Source: Massospora cicadina | Taxonomy: Eukaryota; Entomophthoromycota; Entomophthoromycetes; Entomophthorales; Entomophthoraceae | Reading direction: 5' to 3' | Length of the DNA stretch: 64,000 bases | NCBI GenBank assembly: GCA_022478985.1 | Contig: JAKSZP010014453.1 | Location: forward strand, 248,001 to 312,000 | In this document: positions 54,480-64,000 of the stretch, piece by piece | How the letters are laid out: every line of letters begins with the position of its first letter | How positions within the stretch are numbered: position 1 is the first letter of the stretch | Made by a program: the position numbers and the translations under genes | The notes under the pieces: generated by a model | The model's database searches: none | The model's input: the letters and a program-made list of their open reading frames with translations, nothing else | What the model was told of the DNA's origin: nothing

Positions 54480-55772
54480 ATGTCTGGGAGCAGTTGGGCA
54501 AGCAAGGCAAGAGGAGCAGGCGGAAGGCCCGCGGCCTCTAACATTCAAAAATGCCCCGGAGAATCTGGCGGAATAGAAAAAAATCTAAAAAAACTGGCGG
54601 TCACAATTGCCCCGGAGATACTCATGTGGCAAGCACGATGCAACCAGTACGTCAACATGCCACATTCCCAGCCACTTTCGTCAGTGGAATTTGGAGTCTG
54701 TGTGTATCTGGACATCCAAAAAATGGCCCTATGGGAAAAATTTTGTGTACATCTTCACAAAATTTTCCCAACTGCGGTGTACGTTGAACCTCACTCCATG
54801 TCGCATGGTTGGCTGGACCTAGGTTTCAAAAGCAAAATAGCAGCAGACGAGGCTGCAGTGGTGTGCATAGTGGTTGACCTCCCTGAAGGGCAATGGGTCG
54901 TCAAAACTAAATGCACCAGATGGACAAAATAAAACCAAATTTTCCTCAAGTTTGACTTTTTGCCTACTATAGTAAAATGTGACATTTTGGAGCAACACCT
55001 GAAAGATAGTCTCACCATATATGGCGAAATACAATCTTTCGAAATGCAACGTTTCACGCTGATGCCAAACCTGTGCACCAGCAAAGCCATCACAGTTCTG
55101 ACCCCAACTGAGGAGATCGTGAAGGACCTAACCCAGATCCCGCACTCCACCTTTATTGACATCGCAGGGCATACCACCCACCCATTCCAGGTAACTGTGG
55201 ACAGCGCGCCCCCATTTGCACCCACTGTGACACATTCGGCCATAAGGCGCATGCATGCCCCATCAAAGAGGGCATCACATTCCAAGAGCACCCCTCGGTG
55301 GCCATGGCCAGCGGAGAGGTGCACTACAAACCAACTGCAAGCACCAAGGAGGCTTTTCCCGTGGGGAGCACAAGGCTGCTACCTATTGGTAAAGCCCATC
55401 TCCCCGCAGGAGTGGAAGAAGGCCAAGCAGGCCCATAGGAACGCGGCCAAGGAAGCGGCCAAGGCCACCACCACCATCCCACACTCACAACGCCAGGAGG
55501 ACATGGAGACCTTCGTGGTGGAAGCAACTCAGGAATCCATCACCCAATCAGATTGGGAGGCCCATGCTGAATGGGCCACTCAATCTGAGGATCCAATGGG
55601 AGATTTGATCTCACCCAATCACTGCACCCAAGCCCCAGTTGAAACTGACTTGGGACCTATCCCAACCAAGAAATTTTTTTTGCCCCACTTGACGGTGCAC
55701 CAAACTTATCCGCACCACAAAAAATTCGTCCGACATTGGGAAAACAAAAAGCAAAGGCCAAAGCCAATGTGA
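54480..55772 (+). pseudogene. ORF1 protein, CCHC (LINE-B)
   Basis: ATG 54480 starts a Gly/Ala/Arg-rich N-terminus (MSGSSWASKARGAGG). The middle domain WLDLGFKSKIAADEAAVVC corresponds to LINE-A. A TAA at about 54930 interrupts it, and the frame 54960-55772 continues. A one-base shift just before 55217 puts the zinc knuckle CTHCDTFGHKAHAC (55217-55258) in another frame, followed by PIKEGI as in LINE-A. The remainder to 55772 is charged and Ala-rich. Confidence 0.88.
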
Positions 55773-55899
55773 CTCTTTCCACAAAAATTAACAAAAATCC
55801 CGATAGCGTTGCTGCTAATACCCGCGCTGCTGTGAAAGCCCATGGGGACCTGGAAGAGGCTGGTGGGCCTGGGGGCCCACCCCCTCACACCTAAGGTGC

Positions 55900-56640
55900 G
55901 ATGGGGAAACCTTCACTCTAGGGACGCTGAATATCGCTGGACTCAAGGCCTCCCCGTCCCAGGCTAGGAAACTGAGTTTTTTACAAAACAATTTACCTGT
56001 GGCTATCCTGGTCATCCAGGAGTCCCACTGTCCATGAGGTTCTGAGGAAGCTTGGAAAACAATGCTCCTACCATCCCTATCCTTTTGGTCAAAGCACTGT
56101 GGGGTGCTAATTTGGAATTTTTTTTTCAAATTTACAACTTCAGAAACATTCCTAAATGGCTGAGTGCTCATTTTCACCTTCTCATGGGCTGATGTTGCAC
56201 ACACAATTGTCAACATTTATGCCCCAAATGGTGCACATGAGCGTCAGGAATTTTTCTCGTCGGTCAAATCCCTCCCGCTACCCCCTGATTCTTTCCTAAT
56301 TGGCAACATGAACTGTTGACTAACCTCACCAATGGACTGGTGGCCGCCCTCACCCCACGCCCCACAGGGTCACATAGAACTACGCGTTCTAAAAGCCACC
56401 CTTGGGTTAATGGATGCGCTGCTGTGACATGCCCCACTGCTCAAAAACATGACGCGTCTCCACGTCCACAATGGCCAATTAAGGTCCATGACCTGCATCG
56501 ACCTTATTCTAGCACCGGCGAAATTCCAACCCCACATCTCCCACTTCAAAACAACAAAAATGGAATTCTCCAACCACCAACTGGTCCCGATAACATACCA
56601 CTTACCTGTCACAGTTGCAAAGGCCCCACATTGGTGCAAA
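55900..56640 (+). pseudogene. ORF2 endonuclease (LINE-B)
   Basis: TLGTLNIAGLKASPSQARKL, LVIQESHC, VNIYAPNG, IGNMNC (the Asp of the G-D-F-N motif reads Asn), SMTCIDLILAP and FSNHQ (Ser-Asp-His reads Ser-Asn-His). Two active-site Asp-to-Asn changes and three stops make it inactive. Both changes are GAC/GAT to AAC/AAT, G-to-A. Confidence 0.85.
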
Positions 56641-58215
56641 ATCCGCCCCCCAGAGCTCGCGTCACCAGGATTTTCCACATGGGTGGAAGAGGCAACTTTG
56701 GCAAAATCGTTTTTTGCACCATTTTGCGCGGACCCCATTTCCACATGGGCAACTTTCACTAAAACCATCCGCCACTATCGCCATCTCTCATCCAGATGCT
56801 CACGAGCCACATCAGCGTTTATATCGCGTGCGCTGGTGGAATTGGCCCACTTGGAGTCCAACATTCCAGCCTCAGGATATAGCCCTGCATGGGGCCAGAA
56901 GTGGGCAGAGGCAGCCGCCCACCTCAACGCACTTGAAAGGCAACACAAACATTGGGTTTGTGTCCAATACAGGGCCACACGCATCACTAAAGGCGACAAG
57001 TGCACCGCATACTTCTTCAAAAAATTTTTTGCACCATGCCAGAGCGTGGCCTGCACACAGGTGCGAAGATTGGATAATTCTATTGTGGACACACCAGCCG
57101 AAGTGGCAATTGAAATGCAAATATATTACTCCGAGTTATACCGAGCTTAACCAATTCAGCCAGCCAAAATGGTAGAATTTCTCAACCAAGCTCATATCCG
57201 CACCATTTTCTGATACCCGGAAATATTGAATTTTATTACTCCAAACGAATTATGGACTACCATTCGCGGTGCGCCAAACTGAAAATGCCCAGGCCCAGAT
57301 GGCATTCCATATGAGTTCTACAAAAAATATTTTAAATATTATCCCCCATTGCTGCTACCCTCACTCAACCAAAGCCTGTTGGAAACGCGCCTCCTACCAG
57401 GAGGACATGAGGCCTTTACGGTCACACTCTTCATGATAGGGGATAGGCTAGACTTAGCCAACTGGCGCCCCATTTCTCTAACAAACACAGACACCAAAAT
57501 TTTAACCAAAATCATGGCTAACCGTTTAGGGACTGTAGCATCTGCCACCATCTCCCCAGAACAATTTGGTTTCATCCCCAGAAGGTCGATTTGGGATAAT
57601 GTGCACTCTGTGGCTAATGTGTGTCAGTCCACAGCCTCTGGGGCACTTGTATTCTTGGACCAACAAAAGGCCTATGATAGAGTAAACTGGAAATACCTTA
57701 GGGCCTGCCTCCAACAATTCCGCCTATCTCCCCACTTCATTAACTGGGTGATGCTGCTCACGGAATCTGCAACAATGGCAGTGTGCGGCCCAGGTTTCCT
57801 AATGGAAGTAGTCCGTCCTCAAAGGGGCCTGCGACAAGGGGACCCCCTCAGACCACTCTTATACAACTTCAGCCTTGACCCAATACTGCGAAATGTGAAT
57901 GCCCAACTCACTGGGGTCCATGTGCCAGGCCAAACCCCAGTCAAGATGATGGCATTTGCAGATGATTGCGTGGTGGGGGTGTCTAATAACAAAGATGCAC
58001 GCGCGCTTGAAGCCCTCATCCAGGAATATTCCCAGGTAAGCAACGCGGCACTGAACGCCTCCAAAACGAAATCATCCTCCTTGGTCAGTTTCAGAACTGC
58101 TGGGCCCCAGCAAGTAGTTCCCAACCTGGCCCATCTGCTCGCCCACATCCACGCCTTACTAACTCAAAACACACCGCTCCACTGGTGCTCCCCTTTGTGC
58201 CATGACCTACCATAG
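56640..58215 (+). pseudogene. ORF2 reverse transcriptase (LINE-B)
   Basis: The linker frame 56449-57150 (ASGYSPAWGQKWAEA, RITKGDKCTAYFFKKF) is followed after two stops by KCPGPDGIPYEFYKKYF. The 288-codon open frame 57349-58215 is the longest in the window: DLANWRPISLTNTDTK, FGFIPRRSIWDNVH, ALVFLDQQKAYDRVNW, GLRQGDPLRPLLYN and the catalytic FADD at 57955-57966. The RT core is intact from WRPIS to FADD. Confidence 0.95.
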
Positions 58216-58235
58216 GACCGGTACGCCATCTGGGC

Positions 58236-59516
58236 GTGTGGATGGAGGCAGGTGGATACGCGTCAGCAGTAATGGAGTGCCATATACTGGACAACGTGAC
58301 AAAGCGAATCGCCTCTCTCAGAGCCCACCCTACTACCCTCACTGGCAGGGTTGTTCTTGCCAACTCTATGCCCCTATCTAAAGTCTGGTTCGGAGCCCAC
58401 ACCATCCCCTTCTCCCCAAGCTTCTTCAGATCCCTGTATGCTTTACTACAAGGTTGGCTTTGGTCAGGCCGCCCTCCACCAGTACGGCTAGAGGTCATGT
58501 TTGGCCCTCATCATCATGGTGGCATGGGCCTACTTGACTTCAAAGCCCATGCCGCCAAGATCCTGGGCACCTGGATTGCGGCCGTCACTGCTCCTACACT
58601 CCCATCCCAACACTGGTCCCGCGCAGACCACTCCAACTTCTCCCAAGCCTTGGGCCTCAACAATCCATCAAACCCCCACTCTCTGATGAAATACCTCGCA
58701 TCACACACATTGGCCACAGGTCCTCACGGGACCAAAACCCACTACAAACGAATTCTACTCTCCATGCGAAGTGCAGAGTGGAGAATTCGTATTAGAGGAC
58801 ATACAACCTGAAGAGGCCGCCCCTCTCCTCAGTTCACACAAGAGGTACAGGGGCTACCCATCCATGATGGCGTGATCCCCATTCGACCCCAAGTCCTATC
58901 CAGGGTGGACTACCTGGACATGATGGACATCCCTTATACCACTGAGACCCAAAAGACTATCTGGAAATACGCACACCATCCTCTGTTGCAGCCTCAAGTC
59001 CGCTCCCATGTGTGGCGCTGCCTGAGGCAGGTGTATTGTACAGCTGAGCGCTCTAATGCTTTACACTCATCCTGTGTCGTGTGTGGCCAGTATGGAACGC
59101 TGTTTCACCGCCTGGAGAAGTGCCCCACCTCTAAAGTAATATGGCGCGAAATCCAACGTCTGCTAGGCCAGGATCAAACACATCCCTTCAGTCTGTCAAG
59201 AGATATGTTTGCTTCATCAATGGCCTCCCCCCACCCTCCCTCCGTGCTCTGGTGGTTGCAATCGCCATGTGGACTATCCACACGATTGTCTTGGATGCCA
59301 TCGCTGGATCCATCCCCACCCTCCCTGAAGCTGTCCACAGATTCCGGTCTCATTTGGTGGATCACTTTCAAGCGTGGATGTTTGGATATCTCCCACCGTG
59401 TCGCTGACAGCTGGTCTCCTCCTGGTTCCCAGTCTGGTTCATCAAATCAGACCCCTTCCTCACACGTGCTCAATAGTGGCTATGTCTCTACACACGTTCC
59501 CTCCCCCTTCCCATAA
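58236..59516 (+). pseudogene. ORF2 C-terminal region with zinc knuckle (LINE-B)
   Basis: Two open frames, 58236-58811 and 58872-59516, are separated by a TGA (RGHTT, stop, RGR; CGA to TGA is likely). TLTGRVVLANSMPL and HHGGMGLLDFKAHAAKI match LINE-A. The knuckle CVVCGQYGTLFHRLEKC (59073-59123) is intact, C-x2-C-x7-H-x4-C, as in the zf-RVT region of L1-clade elements. The 3' untranslated part is 59517-59658. Confidence 0.9.
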
Positions 59517-59658
59517 GTGGCGTTCCCGCTGGCAACAAGAGATAGCATCGCTTCTCTGGGGTGCCTCCCCTGGTACTAAGTTTTGTCTCATCTGAGTCAT
59601 ATTCGGAAGTGTCTGTCCCATGGTCGGCCTTCCCTGCAATAAATTTAAAATTTAAAAA

Positions 59659-59674
59659 TAGATATAGCAAAGAA
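59659..59674 (+). repeat. right target-site duplication of LINE-B
   Basis: Identical to 54372-54387. Confidence 0.93.
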
Positions 59675-59764
59675 ACTTGGTGTCTAATATGTGCACTTCA
59701 CAACCCTGATTGGCATATTGGCCATTTTGACTAACCCAGATATGTGAGCAAAAGCTAAGGTGCA
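59675..59764 (+). repeat. LTR end of Ty3-R, split by LINE-B
   Basis: The segment ends in GGTGCA and is followed five bases later by a primer binding site, so it is read as the end of a 5' LTR. The other part of the LTR should lie left of 54372; its start could not be fixed. Confidence 0.5.
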
Positions 59765-59769
59765 GACTC

Positions 59770-59786
59770 TGGTGCTCACTACATGT
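59770..59786 (+). promoter_or_regulatory. primer binding site (Ty3-R)
   Basis: TGGTGCTCACTACATGT, nearly the same as in Ty3-Z. Confidence 0.7.
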
Positions 59787-61199
59787 GTGACACCATCAGA
59801 CAAAGTGAGCAAAGAGCATTTCATGTATCAAGAAATGAGTGACATTTAGAATATAGAGGCATTATTGGTAAAGGGTCCTCAAAACTCCTGTTGATGGAAG
59901 AAGTTTCTTAACATAAAAAAGACTCAGATCGCTAAAAAGATATAGAAGAAGCTTCCTGAATACATCTTAAGTGAGTCATGATTTTTAGAAGAACACGCAT
60001 TGTGTTACACTAATTGTGGGTGTAACTTCAACTATAAGTAAAATCAAATCTACATCAAAGGATAATTAAATCTGATTACTGTTCCTTTAAAATAAGGATG
60101 TAATGAACATCCACACCCTGAATTTATGGAAAACATTAAAATCAACTTGACTCCATCATGTACACATTTGATAGGAATTTAGAAGGCCAGAAAGTCCAAC
60201 TAATTTTTTAGCCATCTCCAGTGTTATTTCCTTTCTAGGGACAGCCACAGCCTTTTGACACTAATATTGGCAAATAAACTGACCAAAGATGCGAGAAAAG
60301 TGTTTTTAACTCTACAGAAAAAGATCATTATTATAAGAAATAATCACACACCCAATATGGTACCCACACTTCCATAGCTTATAAAATAAACCCAGGATAC
60401 CTCCATAAGGAGGTATAACATGAGGCCAGCAAACGTTAAAATATGGTAGATATATATATACAAAACAGGAGTTCTTTACTGTAAGGGAAAGATGAACAAC
60501 AGAGAGATTGATCACCCCAATGCTAATTTAAGAAAAATTGGGAGATAGGCCTTAATCAATTTTCTAGAGCTGGAATTCTATTATTCCTATCAAGAAAGAC
60601 TACCACTGAAGGTAGCTCTATATCTTGTTTAGGCATGAACTTTAGACTTTGATACTAATTATAGAGTGATATTTTTAGTAATCTTAAACTTTGGAAATAA
60701 ACTTAGTCCACGAAAAAATAAAATATAAAAACCATCATCATGTAAACTATATTAAATGATTTTTATCACCAAAAATGTAACACTTTTACCTGCTTCAAAT
60801 TATTTATAAGATCAGCCTGAGCCTGATTGGCCCTGACCCAACGATGATTTGTAGTTTACTTTAGGTTAGGTATTGCAGTCAACTTGACCCCTTTGGCCTT
60901 TCTTAACTTCTCCATGTCCCTGTGATCTACTCCAGATATCATGTCATGAGACATAACATTGCCCTCAGGTTTATGTGATTCCACCTCACCCCAGGGGCTT
61001 CAGCCAGAGATTAGTACTTATGCGCTGGGGTAAATCCATTGCTGGATATCAGAGGTGGGCCTGGGACCCGCGGAATCAGGGTTATTGGTGGAACCTTTCA
61101 ATCAGATCAAGAGCATAAGAACAATCACGGGCTGGACCCAGTTGTTTTCTGATGCATTAAAACCTTTCTACAATATAATGTAAACAAGTCTCTTTTAGA
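59787..61199. other. unassigned sequence after the Ty3-R primer site
   Basis: The leader and gag of Ty3-R would be expected here, but no capsid or zinc motif was found. From about 60830 on, the minus strand should hold the 3' end of Ty3-W. The short minus-strand frame 60312-60515 has no recognisable content. Confidence 0.4.
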
Positions 61200-62350
61200 C
61201 TGATGGGAGGCCACAATATCCTCTACTTCTCACTTAGACACCCCTCTAAAAGATGTGACTTTGGGTCTCAGGGGGATCCCTCAAATGGATTTTAATCTTA
61301 TAAAAAATGGTAAAGATTTATAACTTTACAGACAGATCCAAATGGTAGGAGGCATTAACCACCTTTCTAACAATGCGGTAAAGCCCTTTCCTCTTTGATT
61401 TCAAACTTATTTCATGGATGCTTAATAGGGGTATTCTTGGCATTGAGAATCACTAGATCTCCCTCCCTATACTTATAGACCTACCCTCCTCTTACCGTCA
61501 GAATGATCCTTGTAAACCTTCATGGAAACTTCAGGTTTATGTTCAACCCCTGATGTACTTTTGGGATGAACTTAACAAATACATCACCGCTACCACCTTA
61601 AAAAACAATAGGGTTACAAGTTATTTGAGGGTTTATAGACATAATTTAAAAAAATGAGAACACTTTGTAGAGAAATTTAGGGCGTTGTTGTAACAAATTG
61701 TGCTTATGGAAGGTGGGAAGCCCAATATGAATTGTCAGCAGCTGTTTAACAAGTAAATTGTTTTAAACACTGGTTAGATCTCTCTGTCAGACCATTTAAT
61801 TTGAGGTGGAAGGTAGTAGAGTGGCACGGACAAACTTTAGAATTTTGCACAACTCTTCTAAAAATACTGATGTGAACTGAGTTCCACGTTTTCTGATGAT
61901 CTCCATTAGGACGCCATGGGAAAAGAAAGAATGAGAGACAAATAACTTAACCATATGCTCTGCTATTATTGTGGTATGATATGTTATAGAATGGGAAAAC
62001 TTAAAAACCTAGTCACCCTTACATGATTGCATCATACCCCTCTGTGAGGGGCAACTTACAATATAATATACCAAAAAGGGAAATCAATGAGACCTATATT
62101 TTTGGGATGGTACCAATAAGCCAGATAGGGGCTGTCAATTTGGTTTCATTTAGTTGAATCAAGGCACTACTAGGTTAACTTTTAACCTGAGACAAAATTC
62201 CTTTCCATTTACACATGTGGAGGTAAGTTCTATGGTTTTCACCTCCCATAGAAGGCCCATGGTTATCCCATCATAAAGATTCTAATTATCTCCATGCAAA
62301 GAGGTCCAACGGGAATCCCATAATCATCCCTCTAACCATACCATAAGGTC
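61200..62350 (-). pseudogene. integrase (Ty3-W)
   Basis: Minus-strand blocks: EGYDAIM near 62030, MEIIRKRGTQFTSVFLEEL near 61900 (the second catalytic Asp position reads Lys), then LNGLTERSNQCLKQF near 61780 with the Glu. C-terminal: GDLVILNAKNTPIKHP near 61450 and GLYRIVRKVVNASYHLDL near 61360, a GPY/F module. The sequence beyond (61100-61260) might contain a chromodomain remnant, but it is too decayed to call. Confidence 0.78.
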
Positions 62351-62469
62351 TTTCACATGGTACCCCTTAATAAAGTTTTACATGTTAATTTGGACTTAGA
62401 AAGAATTATGCTATACTTTGAGGACACAGGTTGTGACAAAGCTACCTGTCTGAACATACTAGAGTCGTT

Positions 62470-62990
62470 CAGGTTCTCCCTAGAAGCAAGATCTGAGACA
62501 CCGCTGGCTGCAGATGAATTACTAGACATAATATTTACCTTAGGGAATTATCAACTGAGGCGTTATGGAGCTCCACTTCCTCGGTGTTCTGTGATAATGC
62601 AGGTTGCAACTCAGGGCATCAGCTAGACCATTATCTTTGCCTTTCGTGAACTCATATAAGAACAAAATATACCAGAATCTCATGCCAACGAGATTCTAAT
62701 GGGGTTAAGACATGAGGGGTTTGATAATGCAACAGCGCATGACAGTCATTGCGCCCCCTGAAATGAGCGGGAAGAACCATGCATATGATAACGCCAGTAA
62801 GTTAATGCTTCTACAATCGGCAAAATCACTAATATATACAGCATAATTTAACTCAGGTATGACATTTTTCGGAAAAACATTTATCAGGATTCTCATTTCT
62901 ATCCTGCCCACTTAAAGCAAAGCATCAGCAATAGCAAAATGAGTAGCGTCACTCGCCACTATAAGCTCATAGTCAGAATCCACATGATGA
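62470..62990 (-). pseudogene. RNase H domain (Ty3-W)
   Basis: SDYELIVASDATHFAIADAL (catalytic Asp) near 62960, ELNYAV near 62860, LLALSYAWFFPLISGGA (with frame change) and FTKGKDNGLADALS near 62630, the gypsy RNase H C-terminal signature. The plus-strand frame 62357-62626 overlaps this and is a shadow. Confidence 0.78.
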
Positions 62991-63470
62991 AATACTGATT
63001 TGGAAAGAAAAGTGCATTTCACGGCCAGGAAGAAATCCTCAAGAATAAAAACTGAAGAGTTTTAGCTCCACTGGCCTTATACAAAGGGGCTACAATTTCT
63101 GAAATTTAACGTGAACTTCTTCATGAAGGTGCACGTTCCCAAAAAGCACCTCAATTCTTTCACTAAGGTTTTCATGAGCCAATCACAAATTGCCTTCTTT
63201 TTTAAAGAGTGGTCATATGGCTTTTCAAAAAATCAATGTTGCCTAAGAAGGTGACCTGTGACTTATAAATTCACACTTGCTGACTTTTAGCATCAAATTA
63301 GCTACTCTCAAATTTTCTACAACTTACCACAGGTGCATCTCATGGGATGCTTGATCTGGGGAGAAACCTAGGATGTCATTGTCGGACATTTGCTCTCCCA
63401 GATTCAAGATAATGTTTTAGGTCAAAATCAGCTTAAAAGGGAAAATGTGGGACATTTACAAGTCTCAATA
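62991..63470 (-). pseudogene. reverse transcriptase C-terminal part (Ty3-W)
   Basis: NDILGFSPDQASHEMHLW near 63370 corresponds to the catalytic box and the following helix; the box itself is altered. ANLMLKVSKCEF near 63290 and RCFLGTCTFMKKFTLNF near 63130 are the thumb. The fingers and first palm blocks are absent in the window. Confidence 0.75.
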
Positions 63471-63479
63471 CTGACAATA

Positions 63480-64000
63480 TTGACTTAAATAATAATAATT
63501 TTATTGGCCAAAAGACCCTGGCCAATTCTCAGTAGAACCCCAAAAATCGGGGTAACACTATTTTAAATACCTCACAGGCAATTAACACTAGATTAAGAAG
63601 TCAGAATACTCCAACCATGCAGCAGACTCTAGGGAGCCCATTCAAAAAGTTCTCCCCCAGCCACTACCAGTTCCATTCAAGCATCTACGCGGGGACCACC
63701 CCATTTTATAGGCTTGGTGGGGGTCCCCCAAGGTGCAATAAATTTATCTAATGGGAATTGGCTGAAATTCTTTTAAATTGTTACCCCACTGGTACATCTT
63801 GTCAAATAATAACTCCCCATCATTAAGATTAAGTGAAGCGAATTACCAAGCTTCAATAGGCTGAATTCACATATTTCCTTATTTAGACTGTAACAAGCCG
63901 TTCTAAACTTATCATTAGATTCCCTTTGACCCTCGATGCAGCTTAGATATTGACTGGTTGGATATCAATAGGTTCATTTTTTACCCCACGCTGACACTAA
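63480..64000 (-). other. possible 3' end of a truncated LINE or other retroelement
   Basis: On the minus strand the sequence ends GGCCAATAAAATTATTATTATT at about 63485, a polyadenylation-like signal and short trinucleotide tail, directly abutting the Ty3-W RT. The upstream sequence is G+C-richer (63640-63740) with paired GGGGACC / GGTCCCC-like segments, but no RT or zinc motif was recognised. Identity unresolved. Confidence 0.3.

Larger units (their letters stand above)
54388..59658 (+). mobile_element. full-length non-LTR retrotransposon LINE-B (L1-like)
   Basis: A 5.3-kb element with perfect 16-bp target duplications. Same domain plan as LINE-A: ORF1 with knuckle, endonuclease, RT, C-terminal knuckle, AATAAATTTAAAATTTAAAA tail. 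It stands out from the whole window by high G+C and many CpG dinucleotides. Reading frames are longer and stops fewer than in the Ty3 copies, though it is still defective. Confidence 0.95.
61200..63470 (-). mobile_element. Ty3/gypsy pol remnant Ty3-W
   Basis: RT, RNase H and integrase can be followed from right to left on the minus strand. The LTRs are not identified; the 5' part would lie beyond the right edge or has been lost at the junction near 63480. The RNase H and integrase motifs differ from all other families here. Confidence 0.75.

Noticed and set aside
61100..61260. Chromodomain at the end of the Ty3-W integrase
   Set aside because: A few residues fit, but no aromatic cage or continuous frame can be read; too weak to annotate.
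62357..62626. 89-codon plus-strand frame as a gene
   Set aside because: It is antisense to the Ty3-W RNase H/integrase junction, whose motifs are clear on the other strand.
1..64000. Reassigned stop codon (TGA read as an amino acid), because many breaks are TGA
   Set aside because: TAA and TAG stops and frameshifts are also frequent in the same genes, and the TGA positions often correspond to expected Arg (CGA), which CpG decay explains.
1..64000. Host protein-coding genes or prokaryotic operons
   Set aside because: Every reading frame with recognisable content belongs to a retroelement; the remaining frames are short and without domain, and no ribosome-binding-site or operon pattern exists.

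Overview
This window is eukaryotic and, as far as can be read, consists of transposable elements and their debris. No host gene, tRNA, rRNA, CRISPR array or prokaryotic feature was recognised. The sequence is AT-rich except for one LINE copy. Almost every coding region is broken by stops and frameshifts, many of which look like C-to-T decay (CGA to TGA, CAA to TAA). The mixture of Ty3/gypsy elements, several with a dUTPase-like domain, and L1-type LINEs with a C-terminal zinc knuckle fits a large, repeat-bloated genome. A fungus, perhaps a basidiomycete, is my best guess, but the sequence does not prove it.

Left part (1-19903): a stack of nested Ty3/gypsy elements. Ty3-A1 (plus; left end outside the window; ends with a long terminal repeat (LTR) at 4375-5255) sits exactly inside the integrase core of Ty3-X (minus). 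Ty3-X interrupts the reverse transcriptase (RT) of Ty3-Y (minus). Ty3-Y in turn truncates the 5' LTR of Ty3-Z (plus, 13737-19903), a member of the same family in the opposite orientation.

Centre and right (19904-59660): an old minus-strand element, Ty3-Q, is interrupted in its RT by Ty3-U (21318-26301) and then abuts Ty3-S. Ty3-S is a minus-strand element with LTRs at 27337-27860 and 52252-52774. Ty3-S is split twice: by Ty3-T (28897-41637), which carries the complete Ty3-A2 (31029-40130, target duplication GCACC) in its protease gene, and by the full-length LINE-A (43663-48890, 18-bp target duplication). A second full-length LINE, LINE-B (54388-59658, 16-bp target duplication), sits in what looks like the LTR of a further element, Ty3-R. 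At the right end are the minus-strand pol remnants of Ty3-W (61200-63470) and a tail that may be a LINE 3' end.

How the parts work together: each Ty3 element is, or once was, a gag-protease-(dUTPase-like)-RT-RNase H-integrase unit between LTRs. It would be primed by a tRNA whose 3' end matches a TGGTGCTCAC-type primer site and would finish at a polypurine tract. The most notable features are (1) the dUTPase-like domain between protease and RT in at least six copies of four or more families, (2) an extra, probably antisense, reading frame between pol and the 3' LTR in both Ty3-A copies, and (3) collagen-like Gly-X-Y repeats in the Gag of Ty3-Y and Ty3-S. All comparisons were made by eye; element names are local labels.
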